A stretch of 64,000 nucleotides of DNA from Eleusine coracana subsp. coracana (taxonomy: Eukaryota > Streptophyta > Magnoliopsida > Poales > Poaceae): assembly GCA_032690845.1 (NCBI GenBank), contig CM064426.1, positions 59,496,631-59,560,630 on the forward strand. Direction: 5' to 3'. Below, piece after piece: positions 36,501 through 48,393 of the stretch. Positions within the stretch are counted from its first letter, which is position 1; the number at the start of each line of letters is the position of its first letter. Position numbers and translations under genes: made by a program. Below the pieces are notes generated by a model. That model saw only the letters and a list, made by a program, of their open reading frames with translations. It was not told where the DNA came from and made no database searches.

Positions 36501-36674
36501 ATTAAAAGACATTTGAAGTCTGTCAGGAAAATGAGAAACTTTAGAGTCATATCAGTAGAATATATTTCAACCGGTGAGAACTTGGCAGATCAATTCACCA
36601 AGGGGCTATCACGTAATGTGATAGACAGTGCATCAAAGAAGATGGGTATGAGACCCATATGTTCTATTTCATAG
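33563..36674 (+). pseudogene. Copia gag-pol remnant
   Basis: In order: CCHC knuckle CFVCGSNEHWVKKC (33592 on), protease with WWLDTGANVHVC (33748-33785), integrase with LELIHSDL, RSDHGGEY and PPYSPQSNGIAERNN (34330-34650, DDE residues visible), RT with HQMDVKTTFLNGELDEEIY (35481) and YVDDILIF (35746), and RNase H with GYSDSNW and TMETEF. Stops interrupt the frame at about 33917, 34039, 34459, 35619 and 36033, plus frameshifts near 33750 and 34735. The protein set would make and integrate element cDNA; here it is dead. It resembles the Tork/Angela side of copia, which is an inference from motif wording. Confidence 0.85.
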
Positions 36675-37209
36675 TTGTAACCCAACCTATGTGATCGGAG
36701 ATCCCATGAAGTAGGACCTGGGAAGAACAAGCTATTGGTTAGCATGAGAGTAACTTTTTTATAACCTACTTGAGAAGCGATGTATTACTCTTGATATCTA
36801 TATGGTAGGTTGGTTGTTGCCTTAATGTATTTAGTTGGCTTTAAATAGTGAAGATGTTGTCCTACAGAACATTCTTGAATGAATACAAGAGGCCGATTAT
36901 TGTAAGATTGCAATCTGTGAGATTTAGGTGATCTCTATTAAGCTCATAAAAGACCAAGGGACTATGACCTATATGCTCCACTCGCAGAGAAGCCTACTGG
37001 AGGTCTAGTATCAGATATGACAGTAAGTGAAACTTATTTGCATAAAACTTGCAATTCAAGGCGTAGTCCATTGTTCATATTGTTAATGAGTGTGGCTTAT
37101 AGTTTTAGGTAGAAGTTCAACTTAATAGTCTCCACTGAAAACACTGGTATATTAAACAATAGTGGGGTGAGGCAAAATCTAGCTGGGACTTTGAGATTTG
37201 GTGGGGGAT
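36675..37209 (+). other. Copia 3' untranslated region and polypurine tract
   Basis: AT-rich sequence after the RNase H stop, ending in a purine-rich stretch (gagatttggtgggggat, about 37192-37209) immediately before the 3' LTR. No ORF. The tract would prime plus-strand DNA synthesis. Confidence 0.7.
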
Positions 37210-38116
37210 TGGCCTATAGTATTTCAATAAATTCCTGGAAAATCTCAAAGGCCCATTAACGAGTGGTGGGACTGCAAAGATTTAGTCCCACATTGCTAGT
37301 GGAGGTGGAGGGAGTCCAACTTATAAGGTTGTTGCTCTAGTATCTCTTGCAAGTGTGTGGATAGGAGGAAGGAAGAACACATGCGCGTGCTCGCTCGCCT
37401 CGCCTCATCGGGCCAGGCTGGGGCGGGGTGGGGTGTGGGTGATGGGCGTGGCCATGCATCTCCTGCGTAAATGGTCCGCCGAAATTTGGTCCCTTTCCTT
37501 GCAGGGGCGTGGCTTTCTTTTGCACTTTCGTTTTGTTGTGTGTCCAATATATTTGGATATGGAAACTGACGTATTAATATGGTAACCGACTCGGTTGCGG
37601 GACACCCAACCGTAGCGGTTTCTCCCTATGAATATGTATGGGTACCACCGTAAATTATATCACTCAATTGCTTAGGGTTTTTCCTCTCGCTATTGTTGCG
37701 CCGCCAAGACTTCTCCATCCCGATCGCCGGCGTGCACTAGCGAACGGGAGAGCAAGTCTCCAGAACTGTCGTCCTCTGCGATCCTACAGCGGGAGAGGGC
37801 AAATAAGGTTTTTGGGAAGCGCTCTACATGACTGCTCGATTGCTTCCTTGTCTTCATCAAGTTCGTCGCCACGACTCATCTTCCTCGATGTCGAGTCGGC
37901 CTCACCCACCGTCGCCCACAATGTGACGGTGCTACACATTGTCACGGACTACTATACCCTATCCAGAAGGAAATCTACGTACTCTCGTCTCAGATTATGT
38001 CTTCCATACTAGCTATTGTGATTTGTTTATCTATGAAAGTTGTGAATAGTATAGCAGATGTTGTGGTGTTGACTGCCTTTATAGACCTATCTAGATCTTG
38101 CGTAGACTGATCTATT
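37210..38116 (+). repeat. Copia 3' LTR, truncated
   Basis: Starts TGGCCTATAG, lacking about 19 bp present at the start of the 5' LTR, and runs about 900 bp to the abutting LTR at 38117. It contains the segment missing from the 5' LTR (about 37430-37675). Confidence 0.75.
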
Positions 38117-39534
38117 TAAAAGGACCAAGTGACCAAGAGGGGGGGGTGAATAAGGAACTCGCACAATGTACTAAGTTTACCAGTTCCTAAAACCGACCAC
38201 TCAAAACAACTCTTACACAATTCTAGTTGTGATCACACTAGCAAGATAATGAACCTATGAAAGGAACAACAATCTAAGCATACTAGTGGATCACACAAAG
38301 TCAAAACAACTCCTATGCAAGCTAGTAATCAAGACACGTGGAAGCAAACAACAAGCTAGCATAGGAACCTACTCATGCAATGCTACAAGATAAGAAACTA
38401 GAGCACACAAGCATGAGTAGAAGAATACACACAAGGGTGAGTAATCAAGCCAATGCAACTCCTATACATGCTAGTAATCAAGAAAAAAAGCTCAGCTCTA
38501 CTAGCAAGTAAAGAATCCTATTCATGCAAGACTACAAGGTAACCAACTAGAACAAGGTAAGCATATAAGCATGAAAAGCACAGTATGTTAATGCAGAATG
38601 TAATGCATCAAAGTCAGGAGTAGAGTAAGAGATGGCTCATCATTTTGCCCGAGGTCTCGGAAGGATGCCGCCTTCCCCTACTCCTCGTTGGACCACTCCC
38701 ACCGGAGTTCTGGTCCCTCGTGCCACGGATGTGGAGTTCTCACCCACGGGCCCGCAATCAGTCCTGGAGTGAAGACACGATGCGTGTCACCGCAACCATC
38801 TAGGCACAAGCTCGCCTCCCTCGAGAACTTGCTGGACTCCCTGAGTCAACACGGGCGCTCAGTATTGATGCCCCTTTCACTGGTGGGCTCAAACCGGGTA
38901 CAAACTTGTGACGGCCTTTGCAACCAATCACCAAAGGTTTGATCACCGACACCTAACCGGTCTAGGTCTCACCATAGATCAAGAGTAACAACCTAGATCA
39001 CACTCTCAAGGACACCCTAGCCTTAGATGTGCATCAATGCTCAAGTTACTCTACCTAGCACTCTCAAGATATGCAATATCTCCTCCTAGTGCTCTACTTT
39101 TTTCCTCTTGGCTCTCACCAAATGCTCCGAGCAATTCTACTAACCAAGAGAGGTATCCAAGACCCCAGCAATGAAGTTATATAGGCTTCCAACCTCCAAC
39201 TAGTCATTGCTCCACAAAATCATCTTTCTAGGCCTACTGACCGGATAGTCCGGTCATTGCAATCTTCAACACCAATGGCTCTGCCCTGCTGAACACTTGT
39301 ACTGACTGGATTGTCCGGTCAGTTGACCGGATCATCTAGTCCATTTCTCTCTCCAGTCCAGAAAAATTTTGTTTGCTGCTTCCTCTCTATCCAAGTCTCA
39401 ACACTACTGACGGGACCGTCCGGTCACTAGACCATACCATCCGCTCTCTAGAGTTTCTAGACTTGACAGATTCCTTGCTGCTCGCTGTAAGTCCCAAACA
39501 AAACCTCTTAGTGACCGTACAGTCCAGTCACCAC
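38117..39534 (-). repeat. Truncated Sirevirus-type LTR, copy 3
   Basis: Follows the solo LTR at 15421-17150 from its edge (taaaaggaccaagtg...gggggggtgaata) through the gaggtctcggaaggatg block and the gaccgga..gtccggtc motifs, and stops near 39534 where gypsy pol sequence begins. It inserted into the copia 3' LTR on its left. Only one end is preserved, so no target duplication can be tested. Confidence 0.75.
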
Positions 39535-40246
39535 TCCAGATCGCAGATCGATCTTGGAGAAAACTTTAGCTCGCATCAACTGGTCAAAGAGAAAGTCAAT
39601 GCGGGGTAGTGGGTATTTATTCTTGATAGTCACGACATTGAGTGGACGGTAATCTACACATAGCCTCAAGGTCTCATCCTTCTTCTTTACGAACAACGCC
39701 GGACAACCCTAAGGTGAAGAACTTGGTCATATAAACCCTATATCTAGCAACTCTTTGAGTTGCTCTTTCAACTCTGCTAGTTCCTTGGGTGCCATTTTAT
39801 ACGGTCTCTTGGATATGGGTGCAGTACCTGGCTGAAGCTCAATCTTGAATTCAATATCCCGATCAGAAGGAAGTCCAGGAAGATCATCAGGGAACACGTC
39901 CGAAAATTCATGAACCACTAGAATACCCTTTATCTGCTTGGCTATTGTGTGATGAACTCTAGGTGTGGCAAGTTGTGGAGGCACTACTCGGAAGCTCACC
40001 CTACCATGGGTGGGGGAGTTTAGGTGTATAATGTAGGTGTGGATGTCCAACACGGCCTTGTGGTGTTTCATCCAAAACATCCCTAATATTATATCGATGT
40101 TGCTTCCCTCCAAGACTATGCAATCCGAGGGGTAGACTCTGGTTCCAATGGATATTGGGAGTTTCTTAACCTCATAATTGGCCATGGTTTGTCCGCTAGC
40201 CGATTTTATGACATAGCGTGACTTCATGAGGCTACAGGACAGTCAA
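39535..40246 (-). pseudogene. Ty3/gypsy protease-RT fragment
   Basis: Minus strand 40227-39727 reads protease C-terminal part (NIDIILGMFWMKHHKA) followed by the linker to RT (FPDDLPGLPSDRDIEFKIEL, RPYKMAPKELAELK), and 39696-39535 continues in another frame with CVDYRPLNVVTIKNKYPLPR and KVFSKIDLRSG (RT motif A with its Asp intact). A frameshift or small deletion lies near 39715. The rest of RT was lost at the junction with the LTR fragment, and the Sirevirus element inserted on the other side at 40247. It resembles the chromovirus at 56000-56700 but is a different copy. Confidence 0.85.
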
Positions 40247-41900
40247 TGTGAAAGTGCATCTAGGCCCCTAATTTTGTTTTGGTGATTGGCGTCAATACAA
40301 TTAAGAATGGACTAATGTTTTCATTGAGTATGTGTGTAGATGACTATCTTTATTGATGAATGTAATGCAATGAAACAAAAAGAAAAAAGAAGATGGTCAA
40401 TTTGCCTCAAATTGAAAGTTCATTTTTCACTCAAGAAAAGAATGATCAATTATGTTTTTATTTTTTAATCTTGAGTATAGGTATACCGTACTATAAAGAG
40501 GGGTATAATTTACAAATTTGGTAAAGTCAAATGCTCAATCTTCCCAAGGATTCTAGTTCTGTCGCCCTCTGTTTTTCCCTCTATCGGCAGTGCCGGTGGC
40601 TCTCACCGGCAGTGCCGGTGATCCCTCACAGAGGCGCTGTGATGTCCAGACATTCTCTGGCGTCTGTCTTGCCAGCACCGGCAGTGCCGATGGGGCTCAT
40701 CGACAGTGCCGGTCTATTCTCCCAGAGAAGGGTGCTTCCTCTGTCTCTCTGGCTGTAGCCTATCGGCAGTGCCAGTCCAGCCGATCGGCAGTGCCGGTCC
40801 CCTCTCCACAGACAACCATTCTTTCTGGCTCTCTGGCTGACTGAGATCAGCAGTGCTGGTCCTATAGATCGGTAGTGCCGGTCAATGTTGCTAGAGACCA
40901 TTTGCCTTCTCTGTGGCTGCCTCATCGGTAGTGCCGATGCCCTTATCGGCAGTGCTGGTGCGGGCCGTCTCCATGACTGCGATCTATAACAGTGTGTCGA
41001 AAACCCTACCGGCAGTGCCGATGGCTCGATCGGCAGTGCCAGTGCGGGGTGTCCAGATAGGCCAACGGCTCTTTTTTAGCACTTTGTATAAAAGGGATAC
41101 ACCCCCTTTCGTGGATATCCCTTGGAACTCGAAAAACACTTTGCACTTTTGAGCTCCACTCTCCTCACTCTCCCTCTCCAAGTCAAAGCTTCAATCCTTG
41201 AGCTAGGGTTTGAGTGAGCCATTGTTCTCTAGTGAAAAGAGCATCATTCCACTCTTGAGCATTCGATTTAACTATCTTTGTGATTTGTGCTTGTTACTCT
41301 TGGAGCTTTGCTCCTAGACGGTTAGCGGTGCCCGTAGAGCTCCTATCTTGTGTGGTGACGCCTCGGGAAGTTTGTATTACCCTCCCACAAGGGAATTGAT
41401 AGTGGAAAACTTGAGCTTGATCTTTGTGGTTGCTTGAGTGAGAGAAGGGTTGAAAGAGACCCGGTCCTTTGTGGACTTCTCAATGGAGATGTAGGGCTCT
41501 TTGTGAACCCGAACTTCGGTAACAAATCTTGTGTCTCCGTGTGCTCTATTATTTATTTATTATTCTTTTAATCTTCCCTAGGTTTTTCACTCGTCCTTGT
41601 CATATTTGCTAGTTCTATTCATATAGCTCTTGTTTTATTATTCAGTTTTATTATTAGTGTTTCTCTCTACTACTGTTGTAACCTGTTGTCTACTTAGTAA
41701 CTGTGGAACCACTTAAACTTAGATCTTACACGCTTTCTATTTGCTCATCGGCACTACCGGTCTAGCATCGGCAGTGGCAATCGGCACTGCCGATCCACCT
41801 CACCAGCATTACCGGTCAGACTGATAAAATTGTCTAAGTCCAATTTTGCAGGATTTTTTAGATTTGCCTATTCACCCCCCCTCCCTCTAGGCAACTTTCA
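40247..41900 (+). repeat. Sirevirus-like 5' LTR with GGCAGTGCCG arrays
   Basis: 1654 bp, TGTGAAAGTGCATC ... AACTTTCA. The C-rich tract cacccccc is near its end. 40578-41045 holds more than ten copies of (t/c)cggcagtgccg(g/a)t near-palindromes, with a few more at 41750-41815. A TATA-like gtataaaagg is at about 41085, suggesting transcription start near 41115. Confidence 0.85.
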
Positions 41901-41902
41901 AT

Positions 41903-41914
41903 TGGTATCAGAGC
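41903..41914 (+). promoter_or_regulatory. Primer-binding site for initiator tRNA-Met
   Basis: TGGTATCAGAGC lies two bases after the LTR end and is the standard plant retrotransposon site complementary to the 3' end of initiator tRNA-Met. It fixes element orientation and the LTR end. Confidence 0.95.
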
Positions 41915-41952
41915 AGGATCTTCTTAAAGGCTTAACCTCTTGAAGATAAAAG

Positions 41953-44147
41953 ATGACAAATGGAAAAGAAGTTAGTTACAATGCCTTACCATTTAACTAC
42001 AATGAGCTCAAAAATGAGTATGTTGGTAACGGTTTCGAAAAGTTACCACATTTTGATGGAACATTCTATGATAATTGGAAATATAAAATAGAACTATATT
42101 TGGGCTCTATGGGAAGACCAATCTTGAAGATGGTGAAGCAAGGGTTTGAGTTGGAAAATGAAGAAAATCCAACTTCCAATGATGAGATCAAGCTTACTCA
42201 TAATGATCATGCCGCATCCGCCATTGTTTCCGCCCTATCACCAAAGGAGGATGAAAAGGTGATAGGAATTAAGAAAGCTCATGATATTTGGAAGAAGCTT
42301 GAGGTTATCTATGAAGGGACCGAGGGTGTTAGAGAAGCAAGAGAGGACATCCTAAGAGGCAAGTACAACTTGTTTATCAAGAAGGCCGGTGAAGGGCCAC
42401 AAGAAGTGCATGATAGACTCATGGAAATTGTAATCAAGAGAAGAGCTCTAGGGATCAAGCTTGACACCATTGAGGTCAACAAAAGGTTGCTTCTTGCCTT
42501 GCAACCATGGAATCAAAGTGCTTGCAATTTTGTTAGAGAGAAAGAAAACTTCAAGAACTTTAGAACGGATGAAGTACTAGGAAGGTTGCTCACCTACAAA
42601 GAGAGAGATGAAGAAGCAACAAGAGTGAACAACTTGTTGGGACAAGGTGAAGAAGAAAAGAAAGAAATTGCACTCAAGGCATCTCATGAGGCTAATGAAA
42701 AGAAAGACAAGAAGAAGAAAAAGAAAGAAATTGATTCTAGTGATGAAGATAGTGATAATGAGATGGCTTTACTTGTGAGAAGATTCAAGTCATTTCTCAA
42801 GAAAGATGGCTACAAGAAGAAAAGCTATGATAAAAGCAAAGTAAGAAGATCAAAGAGAACTTGTTATGAATGCGGTGATGAAGGACATTTCATTGCGGAA
42901 TGCCCAAAGAAGAAAAGTAAGGAAGAGAGAAGAAAAGACAAGCACCACATGAAGGACAAGAAATACAAGAAACATAGAAGAGGTGAGGCTCACATTGGGC
43001 AAGAATCGAATTCTGATGGTTCATCCTCTTCCTCCTCCAAATCCAACTCGGATGAGGGAGGCATTGCTACACTCACCATTGGTGTCACTCCCATCAACAC
43101 TTCTCTATTTGGGAGTTTGAGTGATGATGAGGATGAGAACACTCACAAGTGCTTCATGGCAAGAGGATCTAAGATATCAAAATCTAAACATAAGCATTCC
43201 TCATATTCTAGTAGTAGTGATGATGATGATGATGATGACATTGCTAGTGCTTCACTTCCTAAAATGCTTGAATTTATGGAATTACTTGAAAAACAAAAGG
43301 AAGAAAATGATAGACAAGAGGAGCTTCTTGAAAAACAAGAAGACTTGCTTATTCTTGAAAAGAAAAGAAAAGAAACCTTGAACTAGAGAAGCTCCTAGAA
43401 CTTGAAAGGAAGAAAAATGAAGAACTAACCATGTCTCTCACTAAAATTGAAAACACTTGTGAGAATGTTAAAAATGCTAAAGATGAACTTCAAGAGAAGT
43501 ATGAGGACTTGGAAAAGACTTATAAGTCTCTTGAAGAGCAATATAGGATTCTTTCAACCTTCACATCCTCTTCCACCAATAACTCTCATGCTTCCACTAG
43601 CAAAGGATGTGATAGGTGCTATAACATTGATGTTGATGCTTGTGCTACTAATATGAAGTTGATTGATGATTTGAACAAGGAAGTGAAGGCTCTTGAAAAT
43701 AAAATACAACATGAGAAAAATGTTGTGGATAATGAAAAAGCAAAATATGCAATAGGTGCATACTCATACACTAGAATGCCCCATGTCATGGATGGCATTG
43801 GCTATGTTGAGGGTGCCAAGCACAACGCACGGGAGAACAAGAATGGGAAGGAGTTCCTTAAATTCACCAAGGAAGGATCTTATCAAAAGAAGCAAGCCAA
43901 GAACATGAACACTAACCATTCTTCTTTTGCTAATGATTCTCATGCTAATGTGCCTAATTCTATATGTGCACTCTTTCATGATTTTGAAGCTTCATATGTG
44001 CTAATAAGAAACATGCATGGTAGGGTGTATGCAAAATATGTTGGGCCACGCAACAAGAAGCCAAAGGCTTGTGTGTGGGTTCCCAAAGTACTTGTGACTA
44101 ATGTGAAAGGACCCAAGCAAATTTGGGTACCTAAAAACAAAGCTTAA
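41953..44147 (+). pseudogene. Sirevirus-like gag, one frameshift
   Basis: The first frame (41953-43386) starts with ATG 52 bp after the LTR, carries a UBN2-type capsid region (LPHFDGTFYDNWKYKIELYL at about residue 32), lysine-rich stretches, a CCHC knuckle CYECGDEGHFIAEC (about residue 303) and serine- and aspartate-rich low-complexity segments. After a one-base slip in the A/G-rich run near 43370 the protein continues at about 43390-44147 with a coiled-coil-like Lys/Glu-rich region (YEDLEKTYKSLEEQY). Gag would form the particle and bind RNA. It ends with TAA at 44145, in the same frame as pol. Confidence 0.85.
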
Positions 44148-47100
44148 CTTGTCTTGCCAGACTATGTCTCCGGAGGGTCAAGTTGGGTGATTGATAGTGG
44201 ATGCACCAATCATATGACCGGAGACAAAAAGATGTTCAAGTCATTTGAGCCAAGTCACAACAACAATGAATATATCACATTCGGCGACAATGGAACGGGA
44301 CAGGTACTAGTTTATGTTAAAGTCCCTCTTACTCCCTTGTATTCACTTTCTAACGTTATGCTCGTCGATCACGTTGACTTCAATCTTTTGTCCATTTCAC
44401 AATTTTGTAAAATGGGCTATGATTGCTTGTTCAACGAATGTGGTGTGACCGTCTATAAGAGGAGTGATGGCTCGGTTGCTTTTAAGGGTGTGCTTACAGG
44501 AAAGCTTTATGTTGTGGATTTCTCCACGGATGAAGCTAGACTTGGTACATGCTTATTAGCAATGTCCAACATGGGGTGGTTGTGGCATAGAAGGCTTACC
44601 CATGTTGGTATGAGAAATCTTCACAAACTCCAAAAGGGCGGCCATATTATAGGACTGACCAATGTTTGCTTTGAGAAGGATAGAAATTGTAGTGCTTGTC
44701 AAGCGGGAAAACAAGTTGGAGCATCACACCCCGTGAAGAACGTGATGACCACCACAAGACCATTGGAGATGTTGCACATGGATCTTTTCAGACCTATCTC
44801 CTACATAAGCATTGGCGGTAACAAATATGGTCTTGTAATTGTTGATGATTTTTCTCGCTTCACATGGGTACTCTTTTTGCATGATAAAAGTGGAGTAAAG
44901 GATGTGCTCAAGACATTCATGAGAAGAGCACAAAATGAATATGAAGTGAAGATCAAGAAGATAAGAAGTGACAACGGCACCGAGTTCAAGAACACTCAAG
45001 TTGAGGAGTACCTTGATGAAGAAGGCATCAAGCATGAATTTTCAGCACCCTACTCCCCTCAACAAAATAGGGTGACTGAAAGAAAGAACCGTACACTCAT
45101 TGAGATGGCAAGAACAATGCTTGATGAATACAAGACGTTCGACCATTTTTGGGCCGAAGCCGTCAACACCGCATGCCATGTCTCCAACCGGTTGTATCTC
45201 CACCGAATCTTGAAGAAAACCCCATATGAGCTACTAACCGGTAACAAGCCTAATATTTTGTACTTTCGTGTTTTTGTGAGCAAGTGTTTTATGCTAAATA
45301 AGAAACCCAAGACATCAAAGTTTGCTCCAAAAGTTAATGAAGGTTTCTTGCTTGGTTATGGATCGAATGTTCATGCCTATCGTGTGTTCAATAAAACCAC
45401 CGGTTGTGTTGAAATTTCACGTGACGTGACATTTGATGAATCTAATGGCTCTCAAGAGGAGTATGTTGTTAATGATGTTGTAGATGATGAAGCTCCTAGA
45501 AATGCAATAAAAAGGATGGCCATAGGTGATGTGAGACCACAAGAAAACTCAAGTGTTGAAAATCAATCCTCTCCCTCAAGACAAAATCAACATCATGAAA
45601 ATGAAGGAATTGATCGTGCAAGTGGTCAAGATCAAGATGTTGGGGATCATGAACAAGCATCAAGTGATGATTCTCAAAGACATGATCAAGAGGTTGATAA
45701 AGATGATGATCAAGAAAGCTCACATCCACCACACCCAAGAGTGCATCAAAGTGTACAACGTGATGACCCTGTCGAGCAAATTCTTGGAGACATTGACAAG
45801 CGGGTAATCACTAGATCTTGAGTTAGTAATTTTTGTGAACTTACTCCTTTGTCTCTTCTATAGAGCCACTTAGGGTAGAATAAGCACTTGAGGATTCGGA
45901 TTGGGTGATGGCCATGCAAGAAGAATTGAACAACTTCACAAGAAATGAAATGTGGACATTGGAGGAAAGGCCAAAGAACAAGAATATTGTGGGCACCAAA
46001 TGGGTGTTTCGCAACAAGCAAAATGAAGACGGTGTAGTGACAAGAAACAAGGCAAGACTCATGGCAAAGGGGTATTCACAAGTGGAAGGTTTGAATTTTG
46101 ATGAAACCTATGCCCCCGTAGCAAGGCTTGAATCTATTAGAATATTACTTGCTTTTGCTACTCACCATGATTTTAAGTTGTACCAAATGGACGTGAAAAG
46201 TGCATTCCTCAATGGGCCAATCAAGGAAGACGTGTACGTAGAGCAACCACCGGGCTTTGAAGACCCAAAGTATCCTAATCATGTTTTCAAGCTCCATAAG
46301 GCGCTCTGTGGCTTAAGCAAGCTCCAAGAGCATGGTATGAATGCCTTAGAGATTTTCTTGTTGAAAAGGGTTTTGTCATTGGCAAGGCTGATGCAACCCT
46401 CTTCACCAAGCGTTTTGGCAATGATATCTTTGTATGCCAAATATATGTCGATGACATTATATTTGGTTCTACTAACCAAAACTTTTGTGATGAGTTTAGC
46501 AAGATAATGACCAAGAGGTGTGAGATGTCCATGATGGGAGAGTTGACATATTTTCTAGGCTTTCAAGTGAAGCAACTCAAGGAGGGCACCTTCATATGTC
46601 AAGCCAAGTACACTCAAGATTTATTGAAGAAGTTTAACATGGACAGGGCCAAGCCCATCAAAACTCCCATGCCAACAAATGGACACATTGACCTCAACAA
46701 AAAGGACAAGCTCGTTGATCAAAAGGTATACCGCTCCATGATAGGCTCGTTGCTTTATCTTTGTGCATCTAGGCCTGATATCATGCTTAGTGTCTATATG
46801 TGTGCTTGTTTTCAAGCCACTCCTATGGAGTGTCACATGGTGGTCGTTAAAAGAATCTTAAGATATTTGGTTCACACACCCAACCTAGGGCTTTGGTACC
46901 CCAAGGGTTCAAAGTTCAACCTTTTGGGCTACTCCGATGCGGATTATGCCGGGAATAAGGTAGATAGAAAGAGCACCTACGAGACATGCCAATTCTTGGG
47001 TAGGTCCCTAGTGTCATGGTCATCCAAAAAACAAAATTCCATTGCACTTTCCACCGCCGAAGCGAAGTATGTTACAGCCGGTAGTTGTTGCACACAACTA

Positions 47101-47370
47101 CTTTGGATGAGACAAACTCTAAGGGACTACGGTTACAAGTTGAACCGTGTTCCACTCCTATGTGACAATGAGAGTGCCATAAAGTTAGCTTACAACCCCG
47201 TTGAGCACTCATGCACAAAGCATATAGATATCCGCCACCACTTTTTGAGAGATCATTCTATTAAGGGGGATATAGAAGTTAGTCATGTGCGAACCAAAGA
47301 TCAACTAGCAGATATTTTTACCAAGCCCTTAGTTGAGAAAATATTTTATATTATCTTAGAAGTGAGCTAA
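44148..47370 (+). pseudogene. Sirevirus-like pol (PR-IN-RT-RNase H), frameshifted
   Basis: 44148-45821 has protease WVIDSGCTNHMTG, the zinc-finger region before integrase (HRRLTH...CSACQAGK) and integrase with HMDLF, IRSDNGTEF and TERKNRTLIEM, so Asp, Asp and Glu are present. A stop at 45819 and a slip near 45850 separate RT (45905 on), which has TKWVFRNK, YQMDVKSAFLNG and, after a one-base loss near 46312, YVDDIIFG at 46449. RNase H (46507-47370) has YSDADYAG, STAEAKYV, DNESAIKL and HIDIRHHFLRD. The catalytic residues are mostly intact, so decay is recent relative to the neighbouring copia element. Confidence 0.85.
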
Positions 47371-48393
47371 ATATCCTTGATACTAGCAATATGGTATAGA
47401 GGATGTGCACATCTAAATGATGATTGTTTTATCTTTGCAAAAATCATTGCTTTATGTCAAAAAGTCTCATGTTTTTTGCTAATGGTGTTGCTTCTTGATC
47501 ATTGGATCAAATCTTGTCAAAATATGGTCATTGTAATATATTGTTGATTGTTGGCTGACCATATGATGTCAAGATTGCTTTATGTCCATCAAAACTTGTT
47601 TTTGGAACTCTCACTTCTAGCTCTTTCTTTCTGGTTCTGTCTGTTCTTCAGTGTATAGGCACTGCCGATCAGGCCTCCAACTGAACTAGCTTCTATCTAG
47701 GAATTTTTGTTCCTCGGGTTGCCCTCATCGACACTGCCGATGCGGGCCTGGACCTGGTGCATTGACCCGCACCAGCACTGCCGATGCATATCACCGGCAC
47801 TGCCGATGCGGGCCTGAGTGTTTTGAACTTAACTCGAGCCCTTCATGGGACCGAGTCTAGTTTTGACACAATCCACCAACCACGCCCTCATCTCTCTCCA
47901 ACCCTAATCCTAGTTCCCCCTCTCCAAATCCTTGCCAAGATTCGTGGAAACAAGAAGGAAGTGGTTCAAGTAGACTCCTAGACCTTCTCTCCTCCATCTC
48001 CCTTGGATTTGAAGGACTTTTGAAGGTAATTTTGGAACATCTCCATCTTTAGAATCTCACAATGCCTCATGTTTTTGTGTAGTTTCACTTAATGGAGATG
48101 TTCATCTAGGAGTATTTTAGTCACCCCTGCAATTTGATAGAGTTTTAGTGGCTAAATTCTAGTTTTTCGTGGACTTAGGGTTTCAACCTCCCATGACCGG
48201 CACTGCCGATGGCCTCCACCAGCACTGCCGGTCAGGAGATCCAGAAACCCTACTGACCGTTGCAGCGTCAACTTGAACTGATCGGCAATGCCGATGGCTC
48301 CAACCAGCACTGCCGATCAGGGCAAACCTGATAGCAGTATAGCACTGTTTTGTTGCATTCTTTTCTAAACACCACCTCATTTATTCTTGACAG
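47371..48393 (+). other. Sirevirus-like spacer between pol and extra ORF, with GCACTGCCGAT motifs
   Basis: No long frame. Copies of (c/a)cggcactgccgat occur at 47660-47810 and 48195-48320, the complement of the LTR motif. The spacer ends in a pyrimidine-containing stretch and ttcttgacag directly before ATG, which looks like a 3' splice site. Confidence 0.6.

Larger units (their letters stand above)
33103..38116 (+). mobile_element. Ty1/copia element, decayed, both LTRs partial
   Basis: The 5' LTR starts at 33103 (TGCTGGAATTATATGGGC) and shares ttcaataattcc, gctagtggaggtggaggga and later ctcctctgtgat...gggagagggc blocks with 37210-38116. Between them lie gag zinc knuckle, protease, integrase, RT and RNase H in copia order on the plus strand. 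The 5' LTR carries a ~240-bp internal deletion and joins directly to the gag zinc-knuckle sequence, so the primer site and most of gag are gone. The 3' LTR is cut at 38116 by another LTR. Confidence 0.85.

Noticed and set aside
40578..41045. Short repeated units resembling a CRISPR array
   Set aside because: The repeats are near-palindromes at irregular spacing inside a retrotransposon LTR in a plant genome, with no cas genes.
43121..43381. Methionine-rich frame overlapping gag
   Set aside because: Out-of-frame reading of the Asp-rich GAT repeats within gag.
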